DNA of 21,114 nucleotides from a virus. Below, one piece after another: positions 14,266 through 20,485 of the stretch. A program made the position numbers and the translations under genes. The notes below the pieces were generated by a model that saw only the letters and a program-made list of their open reading frames with translations, was not told where the DNA came from and did no database searches. The stretch lies in IMG/VR virus record IMGVR_UViG_3300042463_001774, positions 1 to 21,114 of that record. One strand, given 5' to 3'. Each line of letters begins with the position of its first letter. The first letter of the stretch is position 1.

Positions 14266-14927
14266 TTAATCGCGTCCACGCAGGGCCTTCACGCGCGCTT
14301 CGGCAGCCTCGCCACCCCACACGGCGGTGGCCACGTCTTCGATGAAGTCCGCGCGACGGCGACGCTCATCTCGATCGACGGCCGCGAACATGGCGATCAA
14401 CTGACGCTCGGTGCGTCGGCCGAGTTGCTCGAGGTGCCCGTGCCCGGCAGTGGCGAGTCGGACGAAGAGATCGCGCCAGCCGACGCGCTGGCCGCGAGCG
14501 GGTGCGCTTCGAGGAGCTGGGCCTCGCGGACCTCCGCCAGCACCTCGCGCACGAAAAAAGCGGCGTTGACCGCGAACCAAGTCGCCAGGTACAGATCCAG
14601 ATCGTCCGGCGCGAGCACCTCGAGCCACGCCACCTCGACGTCGCCTGCCTGCGCCGCGATCGCGGGGATCACCGCACGATGACGCCCGAACAGCCGGCGC
14701 ACCTGAGCATAACGCAGCGTGCCGGCGTCGCTTGCGGCGACCAGATCCGCAATGAACGCGCTCGCGCGATCGGCGATCTCGAGCCCCTCGAAGAAGCCGT
14801 ACTCGCGGATCGTCACCGTGCGCCCAGCGATCACGAGCGTGCGATCGGGGTGCAGGACGGCGAGGTCGTCTGCGGCCGAGGCCGCCTCATCCACAGACGG
14901 TGGCGCCGCGGGAATCTTCGTGGCCAT
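14266..14927 (-). CDS. Tail assembly chaperone, frameshifted long form (gpGT-like), -1 slip at 14553-14559
   Basis: A -1 slip on T TTT TTC joins the first 125 codons of the short chaperone to a 95-codon frame ending at TAA 14268-14266, giving about 220 residues. The extension has no start codon of its own in a useful place, yet its C-terminal two thirds look like real protein: VGWRDLFVRLATAGHGHLEQ, then RRTERQLIAMFAAVDRDERR, then FIEDVATAVWGGEAAEARVK. This resembles T domains, which bind the tape measure while the G domain binds the tube protein. It ends 21 nt before the tape measure start, the same arrangement as lambda G/T/H. The first about 22 residues after the slip are low-complexity Arg/Gly/Pro, so a slip site further downstream cannot be excluded. 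Confidence 0.7.
14397..14927 (-). CDS. Tail assembly chaperone, short form (gpG-like)
   Basis: A 176-residue acidic protein in the position of lambda gpG, between tail tube and tape measure. Such chaperones coat the tape measure before tube assembly. The N-terminal part contains HPDRTLVIAGRTVTIREYGF and FEGLEIADRASAFIADLVAA, resembling tail chaperone beta/alpha folds. LDLYLATWFAVNAAFFVREV follows near residues 110-129, and the last 30 residues are Ser/Ala-rich. ATG 14927 overlaps the tube stop by one base (TGATG), and a GTG at 14930 is an alternative. A T TTT TTC slippery heptamer at codons 123-125 allows a -1 shift into a second frame that continues past this stop (see the longer form). Confidence 0.85.
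   Translation of the reverse strand: MATKIPAAPPSVDEAASAADDLAVLHPDRTLVIAGRTVTIREYGFFEGLEIADRASAFIADLVAASDAGTLRYAQVRRLFGRHRAVIPAIAAQAGDVEVAWLEVLAPDDLDLYLATWFAVNAAFFVREVLAEVREAQLLEAHPLAASASAGAISSSDSPLPGTGTSSNSADAPSVS
14553..14559 (-). promoter_or_regulatory. Slippery heptamer T TTT TTC for -1 ribosomal frameshift
   Basis: On the minus strand the heptamer TTTTTTC lies in the X XXY YYZ phase required for tandem -1 slippage: GCT TTT TTC in the zero frame, becoming TTT TTT then CGT in the -1 frame. The shift leads exactly into the frame containing the T-like extension. A run of six T is conspicuous in such GC-rich coding sequence. No downstream pseudoknot was established by eye. Confidence 0.7.
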
Positions 14928-15682
14928 CACGGCACCTCCGGCAGATCGAGCCGACCGAAGCCGCCGAGCAAGGGATCGGCCGCGGCCTCGGGATCGAACA
15001 GCACCGACGCGGTCATCTCGAACTGCCCGAACGACTCGTGGATCAGGCCGAGATTGGAGACCGGGTTGAACTGCACGCGATACAGGCGGACTTGCACAGG
15101 CGCACCGTCGAGCGTGTTGATGCCATCGAGGAACAGATAGCGTTCGGGCGCGGCGGTCGTGAGCATGGCGATGCTGACTCGCGCGCCATAGCGATACGCC
15201 GCCCGCAGGGGCATCGTGAAGGCAGCGAGATCGAGCAACTGCACGAGGCCTGCTCGCGCACTCTGGACGCGGTAGTGCGTGTTCGCCACCAGCGTGGCGG
15301 GCACAGCATTGCTGTCGGTGAGCACGAACTGGCTGACTGTGCTGTGATCGAGTGCAATCAGATCGTTCGCGGCGAGTGGCATCGGCAGCCGCTCGCCAGT
15401 GAGCGTGCCGCCGGCGATCGTGGCTTTGGTCGCGTACAGGCCGAGCAGCAAGTTGTCGATGTCGGCCCAGTTGATCGCGATCGACAGCTCGGCCTCCTTG
15501 CCCTTCTGCAGCACAGCAGAGGTCAGGCGATTGCCCGAGTACGACTCTTTGCGTGTCTCGGTCTCGGTCTTGAGCGTGAGATCGCACTTGGGCGCATCAC
15601 CGACCCAGCGTAGCGCGCCGGGCCGACCGCCCGCGAGGCGGGTGCCGAGATACAGGCCACCCTGAAAGGAGAAGTCCTTCAT
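14927..15682 (-). CDS. Major tail tube protein
   Basis: A 251-residue beta-rich protein, the likely subunit of the hexameric rings that form the siphovirus tail tube. The start is MKDFSFQGGLYLGTRLAGGR, then LRWVGDAPKCDLTLKTETET, with the 'K-x-E-T-E-T-R-K-E-S-Y-S-G' block seen in tail tube proteins. Beta segments such as ELSIAINWADIDNLLLGLYA and ending FGQFEMTASVLFDPEAAADP follow. It has a strong ribosome binding site (GAGGAG, 9 nt from the ATG), in keeping with a highly made protein. The frame is open further upstream, but that part is shadow sequence of the preceding small gene. The neighbours (terminator, gpZ, chaperone, tape measure) place it at the lambda gpV position. Confidence 0.85.
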   Translation of the reverse strand: MKDFSFQGGLYLGTRLAGGRPGALRWVGDAPKCDLTLKTETETRKESYSGNRLTSAVLQKGKEAELSIAINWADIDNLLLGLYATKATIAGGTLTGERLPMPLAANDLIALDHSTVSQFVLTDSNAVPATLVANTHYRVQSARAGLVQLLDLAAFTMPLRAAYRYGARVSIAMLTTAAPERYLFLDGINTLDGAPVQVRLYRVQFNPVSNLGLIHESFGQFEMTASVLFDPEAAADPLLGGFGRLDLPEVP

Positions 15683-15936
15683 GCGCTGGTCTCCTCGTGA
15701 TCGGCAGCGACGCGGTCGCTGTCGTGCGCGTCGTCGGGCGCATCGACGAGCCGATCGATGGTGGCGTCGGTCGCTGCGATCGACGCCGCGTCGAGCGTTG
15801 GCGGCGATGCGGTCAGGCCCCACGCCACGAGCAGCGCGGCATCGGCGTCGTTGACGGTGAGTTCGACGCCCTCAGGTGGCGGTGTGTAGGTGATGCCTTC
15901 GTGCGTGTGCGGGTGATTGAGACGAATGGTTTTCAT
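15679..15936 (-). CDS. Small conserved phage protein of unknown function
   Basis: An 85-residue acidic protein. The N-terminal half reads like a small beta-rich phage fold: MKTIRLNHPHTHEGITYTPP followed by VELTVNDADAALLVAWGL, in which a strand and a short helix ending in 'LVAWGL' recall DUF7210-type phage proteins. The C-terminal 35 residues are Asp/Ala-rich and probably disordered. It overlaps the gpZ-like gene by four bases (ATGA) and the tail tube gene by four bases (ATGA). Its place immediately before the tail tube suggests a tail-morphogenesis role, but no function can be assigned. Confidence 0.7.
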   Translation of the reverse strand: MKTIRLNHPHTHEGITYTPPPEGVELTVNDADAALLVAWGLTASPPTLDAASIAATDATIDRLVDAPDDAHDSDRVAADHEETSA

Positions 15937-16523
15937 GGTGAGGAGGCAGTGGGGGAAGGTGCGGCGGCGAACCGCAGGAGGCGATCGGCCTCGGCGGCGA
16001 GCACGCCGCGGGCGTAGTCGATGAGGCGCTCGGGCCGGCGGCCCTTGGCGAGCATTTGTGCGGCGGTGGCGCCGTACTCGGCCACCAGCGGCTGTCTCTG
16101 TTTGCCGGCGTACCGGCCTTGCTGCATCACGCGCTTGGGGCCTTCGCGCCGAAACACCTGGGCGTTGCGGTTCACGCCGACGCCGAGGAAGGCGTGCGCG
16201 CGCAGGTTGCGCTTGCCGCGGAGGACAGCGGCGGTCACCCCGCGCTTCGTTTGCCGTGCCGCGAAATTCCGCAAGCCGATGCCGCGGAAGCGCCCAACCA
16301 GACGCACGCCGTCATCGGTGGCGCGCGACTGCAGGTCTTGCGTGAGGCGACGCGCGCCGATCTGGTACTCGGCCTGGATATCGCGGCGCGCGTGGACCGG
16401 CAGGCGGCGACGCAGCGTGCCGATCGCGCGCGTGTGCAAGGCCGGGATCCGGGACGCGAGAGCGCTGAGGTTGCGCGAGGCAGCCAGCGCGCCGTCGAGA
16501 TCAGCGTGTAACGACGCGGTCAT
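15933..16523 (-). CDS. Minor tail protein, lambda gpZ-like
   Basis: A 196-residue, strongly basic protein. Lambda gpZ (192 residues) acts in joining heads to finished tails. Matching features are the helical N-terminus with repeated Ala/Arg, RRRLPVHARRDIQAEYQIGA resembling the family's conserved block, the VLRGKRNLRAHAF strand, and VFRREGPKRVMQQGRYAGKQ corresponding to the 'VF-x-R-x-G ... K-R-Q/P-L' block near the C-terminus. The start overlaps the preceding stop as ATGA. Gene order here is FII, terminator, Z, whereas lambda has FII, Z, U. Confidence 0.6.
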   Translation of the reverse strand: MTASLHADLDGALAASRNLSALASRIPALHTRAIGTLRRRLPVHARRDIQAEYQIGARRLTQDLQSRATDDGVRLVGRFRGIGLRNFAARQTKRGVTAAVLRGKRNLRAHAFLGVGVNRNAQVFRREGPKRVMQQGRYAGKQRQPLVAEYGATAAQMLAKGRRPERLIDYARGVLAAEADRLLRFAAAPSPTASSP

Positions 16524-16960
16524 GGTGGTCCCACGCGCCGATAGCGCGTGCCGAACATCACTTGCACCGCCATTGCGGCCACGCCATCAGGACGATCGAG
16601 CAATACCGCTTCCTGAAACTGCAACGGCAACGCCAGTGGCGACTGGAGGTAGCCATCCAGCACATCCTCGATGTCGGCCATCGCTTCGACGATGCGCGCT
16701 TGCGCGCTGTCGAGTTTGACCGGCACGAGCGCTTCGACGACGAACGTGAAGCCGCGCTCACTCGCGCTGCGCGCGTCATCGGGCACGAGCATCGTCAGCG
16801 GATAGAGCGTCAGGCGCGGCGCATCGTTCGGATCAAACGGCGCAGGTTCCAGACGCACGTCGCGACCGGCATCGGTGCGGTAGCCACCCGCCTTGCGGAT
16901 GGTGCGCAGGCGCGTCTGAACCAGCTCCAGAATCGCCCAAGGAATGGGTACCTCAGCCAA
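16520..16960 (-). CDS. Probable tail terminator / tail completion protein
   Basis: A 146-residue protein starting at TTG 16960, with GAGG 9 nt upstream, overlapping the joining-protein gene by 8 nt. Features are a helical start (IPWAILELVQTRLRTI), a central beta segment with RLTLYPLTMLVPDDA, FTFVVEALVPVKLDSAQARI, a helix with IVEAMADIEDVLDGY, and a final strand near VMFGTRYRRVG. This alpha/beta layout with a central ED-helix is typical of tail terminators such as lambda gpU, which cap the tail tube and dock to the head. The position after the joining protein and before the gpZ-like gene fits. I recognise the architecture, not a named family, so the role is an inference. Confidence 0.55.
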   Translation of the reverse strand: MAEVPIPWAILELVQTRLRTIRKAGGYRTDAGRDVRLEPAPFDPNDAPRLTLYPLTMLVPDDARSASERGFTFVVEALVPVKLDSAQARIVEAMADIEDVLDGYLQSPLALPLQFQEAVLLDRPDGVAAMAVQVMFGTRYRRVGPP

Positions 16961-17258
16961 GCAGCACCGCCTCGGTGACGAGACCGTCGTCGAGCACGAT
17001 GCGATCGATCCGCAATCGAGTCGTCGGCAGTTGCAGCCAGTCGCCCGTGCGCGGCGTCCACTCCGTGTTGCGGAATTTCACCGTCGTCACGCGCGAGACA
17101 CCCTGGCTGTAGTCGCCGAGTTCACGCACACCGAAGGTGATGACGACGCGCACGGGCTTCGGCGCCGCGCGTCCGCGTCGGACGAACGCCGGCTCGCCGA
17201 ACACCGCGAACAGGGCGTCGTGCGCCGCTTCGAAGGCGGGATCCAATGGCGTGCTCAC
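16953..17258 (-). CDS. Head-tail joining protein, gpFII-like
   Basis: A 101-residue protein starting at GTG 17258, overlapping the endolysin TGA by four bases (GTGA). It resembles lambda FII-type attachment proteins, which bind the portal/connector complex and form the surface on which the tail docks. It has a helical N-terminus ending in ALFAVFGEPAFV, then a beta domain with TGDWLQLPTTRLRIDRIVLD that parallels the 'GD-x-L ... F-x-V-D-R-x-x-x-D-D-G' pattern of gpFII. Length is close to gpFII (117). The reading frame remains open upstream through the endolysin region, but that part is Arg-rich shadow sequence without family character, so the GTG start is preferred. Assignment rests on size, position and the C-terminal motif. 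Confidence 0.65.
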   Translation of the reverse strand: MSTPLDPAFEAAHDALFAVFGEPAFVRRGRAAPKPVRVVITFGVRELGDYSQGVSRVTTVKFRNTEWTPRTGDWLQLPTTRLRIDRIVLDDGLVTEAVLLG

Positions 17259-17779
17259 GCGAGGTCTCGCGCGGCATACCGCAGGTTTTCGGCGATGCGC
17301 CGCGTCCAGCCGCGCCCGAACGCCGCGAAGCGCTCGTGTTCGACGTAGAGGTCCAGGCGCAGAGCGAGCAGGCGCTGGATCAACACGCGCTGGTCGGCAG
17401 CCTGAATCGCGGCCAGCGTGAGCGGCCCGAGCTGCCCATCGACGCGCACGCCGACCAGCCGCTGCAGCCAACGCACCGTGCGCCCGACGCCGTGGTTGAC
17501 GGCGGCATCGAGCGCTTGAAACGCGAGCGCGGGCGGCAACGCATCGCCCTGCAGCGGTGTCCAAAAATCCCGCCGATAGAGCGCGATCGCCTCGGCGCGC
17601 GTGAGCATGGCGATGTCGAGCGTCGGATAGGTACGCTGGCTGATGCCCCAGCGCGTCCGGCCTCCGGCGTCGCGCGGATCGTCGGCATCGCCGCCCTCGT
17701 GGATCAGGACGCGGTCGATCGCGCGGGTAAATCGATCCCCGACCGCCGGCGATGCCGCCAGTCCTGTGGTGGTGGTCAT
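17255..17779 (-). CDS. Endolysin, glycoside hydrolase family 108 muramidase with PG-binding domain
   Basis: A 174-residue peptidoglycan hydrolase. The N-terminus (about 17-85) is the GH108 domain: VLIHEGG with the predicted catalytic Glu28, DPRDAGGRTRWGIS (the GG-x-T-x-x-GIS signature), and YRRDFWTPLQGDALPPALAF. The rest (about 88-174) resembles the PG_binding_3 domain, with DAAVNHGVGRTVRWLQRLVG and VDGQLGPLTLAAIQAA. No signal peptide or membrane anchor is visible, so export would need a holin or the enzyme would have to ride in the virion. The start at 17779 has GAGG 6 nt upstream, overlapping the capsid stop region. The gene sits between major capsid and head-tail joining genes, an odd location for a lysis gene. 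No holin or spanin pair is adjacent. Confidence 0.9.
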   Translation of the reverse strand: MTTTTGLAASPAVGDRFTRAIDRVLIHEGGDADDPRDAGGRTRWGISQRTYPTLDIAMLTRAEAIALYRRDFWTPLQGDALPPALAFQALDAAVNHGVGRTVRWLQRLVGVRVDGQLGPLTLAAIQAADQRVLIQRLLALRLDLYVEHERFAAFGRGWTRRIAENLRYAARDLA

Positions 17780-17787
17780 GGAGAGCC

Positions 17788-18798
17788 TCAGATGATCGAG
17801 AGTTTCACCAGCACGCTGGGACGCAGACACAGCGGCAGGGGATTGGACTGCGTATGCACATCGGTGCCGCGGTCGAACTTGCGCGCGTCGAGCTTGGCGT
17901 ACAGCGGCTGGCCGAGGGTGTTGACGGTCTCGTTGAAGTCGGCCGGCGCGTTGTAGGTCGCGAAGGTGTTGAGGGTGCCGACCGGAAACGCGTGTGCTTC
18001 GCCGGGGGCGATGAAGCGCCGCACGGTGCCCTCCAGATCGGACGCTTTGCCGCGGTACTCCTCGAACACCAGCCCGCCGAAGTTGAAGCCTTTGCGCACA
18101 TCGTTGATCAGGACCGCGCCCTGCTGCCACTGTGCGTAGGCGGTCTTGACGTCCTTGTGCGAGGTCAGCGCAGCGAAGAACTCCTGCGAGCACAGCACCC
18201 GCGCACCGGTCATGAATTCGCCGAGCAGCCCTTCTTCGATCAGCGCGAGGGTCTCGATGCACTTCTGCTTCACATCGGTGCCGTTGTTCGGGTTGTCGAT
18301 CCCAAACGGGACGTGCTGCTGGGCGATGCGGAACTCGTCGTAGAGGTCGTAGAGCACGCTGCCGTCTGAATCGAGAATCTGACCCTTGAGCGCGCCCATC
18401 CGCAGGTGTTCCAAGGTGATCGCGTGTTTGTTGCGCATCATCTCCAGACGCTCGGCCACGACGCTCGCGATCGATTCGAGCTCGGTCTCGGAGCCGAAGG
18501 CACGCAAGCCGCTCACGTCGGCCGGCAGGATGACGTCGTCGTGCGGGATATGCGGCGCGACGAACGAGCGCATCCGGCGCTTGGGGCTGGCGCTGAGCGT
18601 GCCCGGTGCGCCGAGGGGCCGCGTCGGCAGCAGAGTCAGCACGCCGGCCTTTTCCTCGACCAGAATCTGGCGCAGGCGCACCGGCTTCTCGGGGAAGAGG
18701 TCGAGTTCCTGCAGCCGGCCGTAGCGGTTTGGAATCAGGTTGATGGCGGCGGTGAGCGCGGCCATCGAGAACGCGGGGTTACTGAAGGGATTCTGCAT
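17788..18798 (-). CDS. Major capsid protein (lambda gpE family)
   Basis: A 336-residue member of the phage major capsid protein E family, the subunit of the icosahedral shell (HK97 fold). Family features are the N-terminal AALTAAINLIPNRYGRLQEL, FPEKPVRLRQILVEEKAGVL, the HIPHDDVILPADVSGLRAFG region and the C-terminal NETVNTLGQPLYAKLDARKF segment. Length is close to lambda gpE (341). It begins inside the end of the decoration gene (20-nt overlap) with only a weak ribosome binding site, so it may depend on coupling, although it must be the most abundant product. It is followed after 8 nt by the endolysin gene, not by the FI/FII genes expected from lambda. Confidence 0.93.
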   Translation of the reverse strand: MQNPFSNPAFSMAALTAAINLIPNRYGRLQELDLFPEKPVRLRQILVEEKAGVLTLLPTRPLGAPGTLSASPKRRMRSFVAPHIPHDDVILPADVSGLRAFGSETELESIASVVAERLEMMRNKHAITLEHLRMGALKGQILDSDGSVLYDLYDEFRIAQQHVPFGIDNPNNGTDVKQKCIETLALIEEGLLGEFMTGARVLCSQEFFAALTSHKDVKTAYAQWQQGAVLINDVRKGFNFGGLVFEEYRGKASDLEGTVRRFIAPGEAHAFPVGTLNTFATYNAPADFNETVNTLGQPLYAKLDARKFDRGTDVHTQSNPLPLCLRPSVLVKLSII

Positions 18799-19186
18799 GG
18801 GTCGTGCTCTGCGGATACTGACGGACGAGGATGCCGAGCGCCGTCAACTGCGCGAGGGCAGCAGCGGTCTGCTCGGATGTGAGGGAGGTGGGCAGCACGA
18901 GCACGCCACCGAACACGATCGCGTGGCGCGCCACCACGACGCTGCGTTTGCGTTCGGTCGCGGACGTGGCGACCGCTTCGATCAGCACACCCGCGACGGT
19001 CTCGCGGCCATCGCTCGCCGTGGGATCGAGGGCGACAATTTCGTGCGTCGCACTGACGCGCCCGACCACCGTGCCGAGCGCCAGTGTCTGGCCAGGCGCG
19101 ATGACGACCTCGTCGCGCGAGTAGAGGTTCGGCGCTTCGTACTTGAGCAGGTCGCCGAGCGTGATCGGTTCGTGAAGAACGGCCAT
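18779..19186 (-). CDS. Head decoration protein (lambda gpD-like)
   Basis: A 135-residue protein of the HDPD/gpD family, which adds trimers to the expanded capsid surface and stabilises the packaged head. The start MAVLHEPITLGDLLKYEAPN matches the ordered N-terminal arm of the family. The body is beta-rich with GQTLALGTVVGRV and AVATSATERKRSVVVARHAI, and it contains the expected 'modified value / control' type strands. Length is typical (lambda gpD is about 110). It starts 3 nt after the protease stop and has a strong AGGAG 8 nt upstream of the ATG, formed from the last codons of the protease gene. It overlaps the capsid gene by 20 nt. Its position between protease/scaffold and major capsid gene is the classical lambda D position. 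Confidence 0.9.
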   Translation of the reverse strand: MAVLHEPITLGDLLKYEAPNLYSRDEVVIAPGQTLALGTVVGRVSATHEIVALDPTASDGRETVAGVLIEAVATSATERKRSVVVARHAIVFGGVLVLPTSLTSEQTAAALAQLTALGILVRQYPQSTTHAESLQ

Positions 19187-19189
19187 CGC

Positions 19190-19576
19190 TCAGGCTCCTG
19201 CGGCTGTGGTCGTGCCGAGACGCTTGCGCACCGCATCGGCGACGGGATTGGCGGTGGTTGCGGCGGCGGCCGGTGCCGCATCCGCGAGGTGGTGCGAGGC
19301 GATCTCGACCTGATCGGCACGGGCCTGCAGCAGCACCTGGCGGACTTGCGACGCAGACAGGCGTGCCGCAAGAAACTCGATGGTGCGCTCGGGACAGCCG
19401 GCGAGCAGACACAGCTCGGCGACCGCGACCGCATCGGCGTGGGGATCCGCGGGGGGCGACACGGCGGACGTCGCCGGTGCAGGCGGGGCGACGGGCGTGA
19501 CGGCGGATGCAGTGGCCGGTGCGGGCACAGCAGGGGGCGTGGACGGCGCGGGCGCCGCCTCGGTGGGCACAGTCAT
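19190..19576 (-). CDS. Probable nested in-frame scaffold protein (Nu3-like)
   Basis: An internal ATG at 19576 (codon 304 of the S49 protease) is preceded by GGAG with a 6-base spacer, a good ribosome binding site inside the protease gene. Starting there gives a 128-residue protein sharing the protease stop codon. Its first 45 residues are Pro/Ala-rich. The rest is predicted helical (VAVAELCLLAGCPERTIEFL and following), ending in a basic segment, PVADAVRKRLG. In lambda, scaffold Nu3 is made the same way from an internal start in gene C, and the scaffold binds the capsid protein during assembly. The site and reading frame are seen directly; expression as a separate protein is inferred. Confidence 0.6.
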   Translation of the reverse strand: MTVPTEAAPAPSTPPAVPAPATASAVTPVAPPAPATSAVSPPADPHADAVAVAELCLLAGCPERTIEFLAARLSASQVRQVLLQARADQVEIASHHLADAAPAAAATTANPVADAVRKRLGTTTAAGA

Positions 19577-20485
19577 GGAGCACTCCGTGGGGGGTGGAAG
19601 GGAAAGCCGCATCGGTGACGCAAGCGGTGTGGAAGAACCCGGCGAACGGCCGCGCCCGCGCAAGGCGGTGGCGAAGTCGGCGAGGGTGGCGTCGAAGGAC
19701 GCAATGCCATCGGCCAGGCCCGCGGTGACCGCGTCCTCGCCGAAGAACAGCGCCGCCTCGGTCGCACGCACGGTCGCCACATCCAGGCCGCGCATCTGCG
19801 CGACGTGATCGACGAACAGCGCGTAGAGGCGGTCGATCTCGGATTGCAGCGCATCATTCGCCTGCGGCGTCAGCGGCGCGTGCGGGGTCGCATCGTTCTT
19901 GTGCGCGCCGGCATACAGCGCGGTCACGCTCAGGCCGTTCTGCGCGTTACGCACCGACTGGTCGATGTGCAGCGCGATCACGCCGATCGAGCCGACGCCG
20001 CCGGTCTGCGCGAGCGACACACGTTGCGCCGCGCAGGCGATCGCGTAGCCGGCCGAGAACGCACTGTCGCCGGCATGCGCCCAGATCGGTTTGGTCGCAC
20101 TCGCCGCGCGGATGCGTTCGGCCAACTCGAACACGCCACCGGCTTCACCGCCGGGCGAGTCGATGTCGAGCAGAATGCCCGTGACCTCCGGGGCCGCGAG
20201 CGCGGCGTCGAGATCGGCCGCGATGCGTGCGTAGGACGTGAGGCCCGAGGCGGCGTCGAGCCCGAGTGCGCGGCGCACCAGCGTGCCGTGAATTGGAATG
20301 ATCGCGATCCCCGGTAGCGATGGCGGCGGAGCTTGCGAGGTCGGCGTGATCGCCGGCAATGCGAGGTCCGTATGCGCCAGACCAATGCGCGGGCCGAGCA
20401 CGGCGAGCAGCGTGTCGAGTTTGGCGCGCGCGATCAGCAGCGGCGTCCCGTACAGACGGGACGCCAGGTGAACAAGTGAGGTCAT
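19190..20485 (-). CDS. S49-family head maturation protease (lambda gpC-like), with scaffold-like C-terminus
   Basis: This 431-residue serine protease should cleave portal and scaffold proteins during procapsid maturation. From the ATG at 20485, the N-terminal 270 residues form the ClpP/SppA-type fold: GILLDIDSPGGEAGG (SPGG near 110-113), DSAFSAGYAIAC with the likely nucleophile Ser144, the GGVGSIGV strand, and AGAHKNDATP with the likely general-base Lys196. The Ser-Lys spacing of 52 residues fits the family. From about residue 275 a Pro/Ala-rich linker leads to a helical C-terminus, probably the scaffold portion. ATG at 20485 overlaps the portal TGA by one base (TGATG). A GTG at 20488 would add one residue. 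No convincing Shine-Dalgarno sequence precedes it, so coupling to portal translation is likely. Confidence 0.93.
   Translation of the reverse strand: MTSLVHLASRLYGTPLLIARAKLDTLLAVLGPRIGLAHTDLALPAITPTSQAPPPSLPGIAIIPIHGTLVRRALGLDAASGLTSYARIAADLDAALAAPEVTGILLDIDSPGGEAGGVFELAERIRAASATKPIWAHAGDSAFSAGYAIACAAQRVSLAQTGGVGSIGVIALHIDQSVRNAQNGLSVTALYAGAHKNDATPHAPLTPQANDALQSEIDRLYALFVDHVAQMRGLDVATVRATEAALFFGEDAVTAGLADGIASFDATLADFATALRGRGRSPGSSTPLASPMRLSLPPPTECSMTVPTEAAPAPSTPPAVPAPATASAVTPVAPPAPATSAVSPPADPHADAVAVAELCLLAGCPERTIEFLAARLSASQVRQVLLQARADQVEIASHHLADAAPAAAATTANPVADAVRKRLGTTTAAGA

Noticed and set aside
17780-18262. N-terminal extension of the endolysin upstream into the capsid gene
   Set aside because: The upstream residues are Arg-rich shadow sequence of the capsid gene. 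ATG 17779 has a good ribosome binding site and gives a full-length GH108 enzyme.
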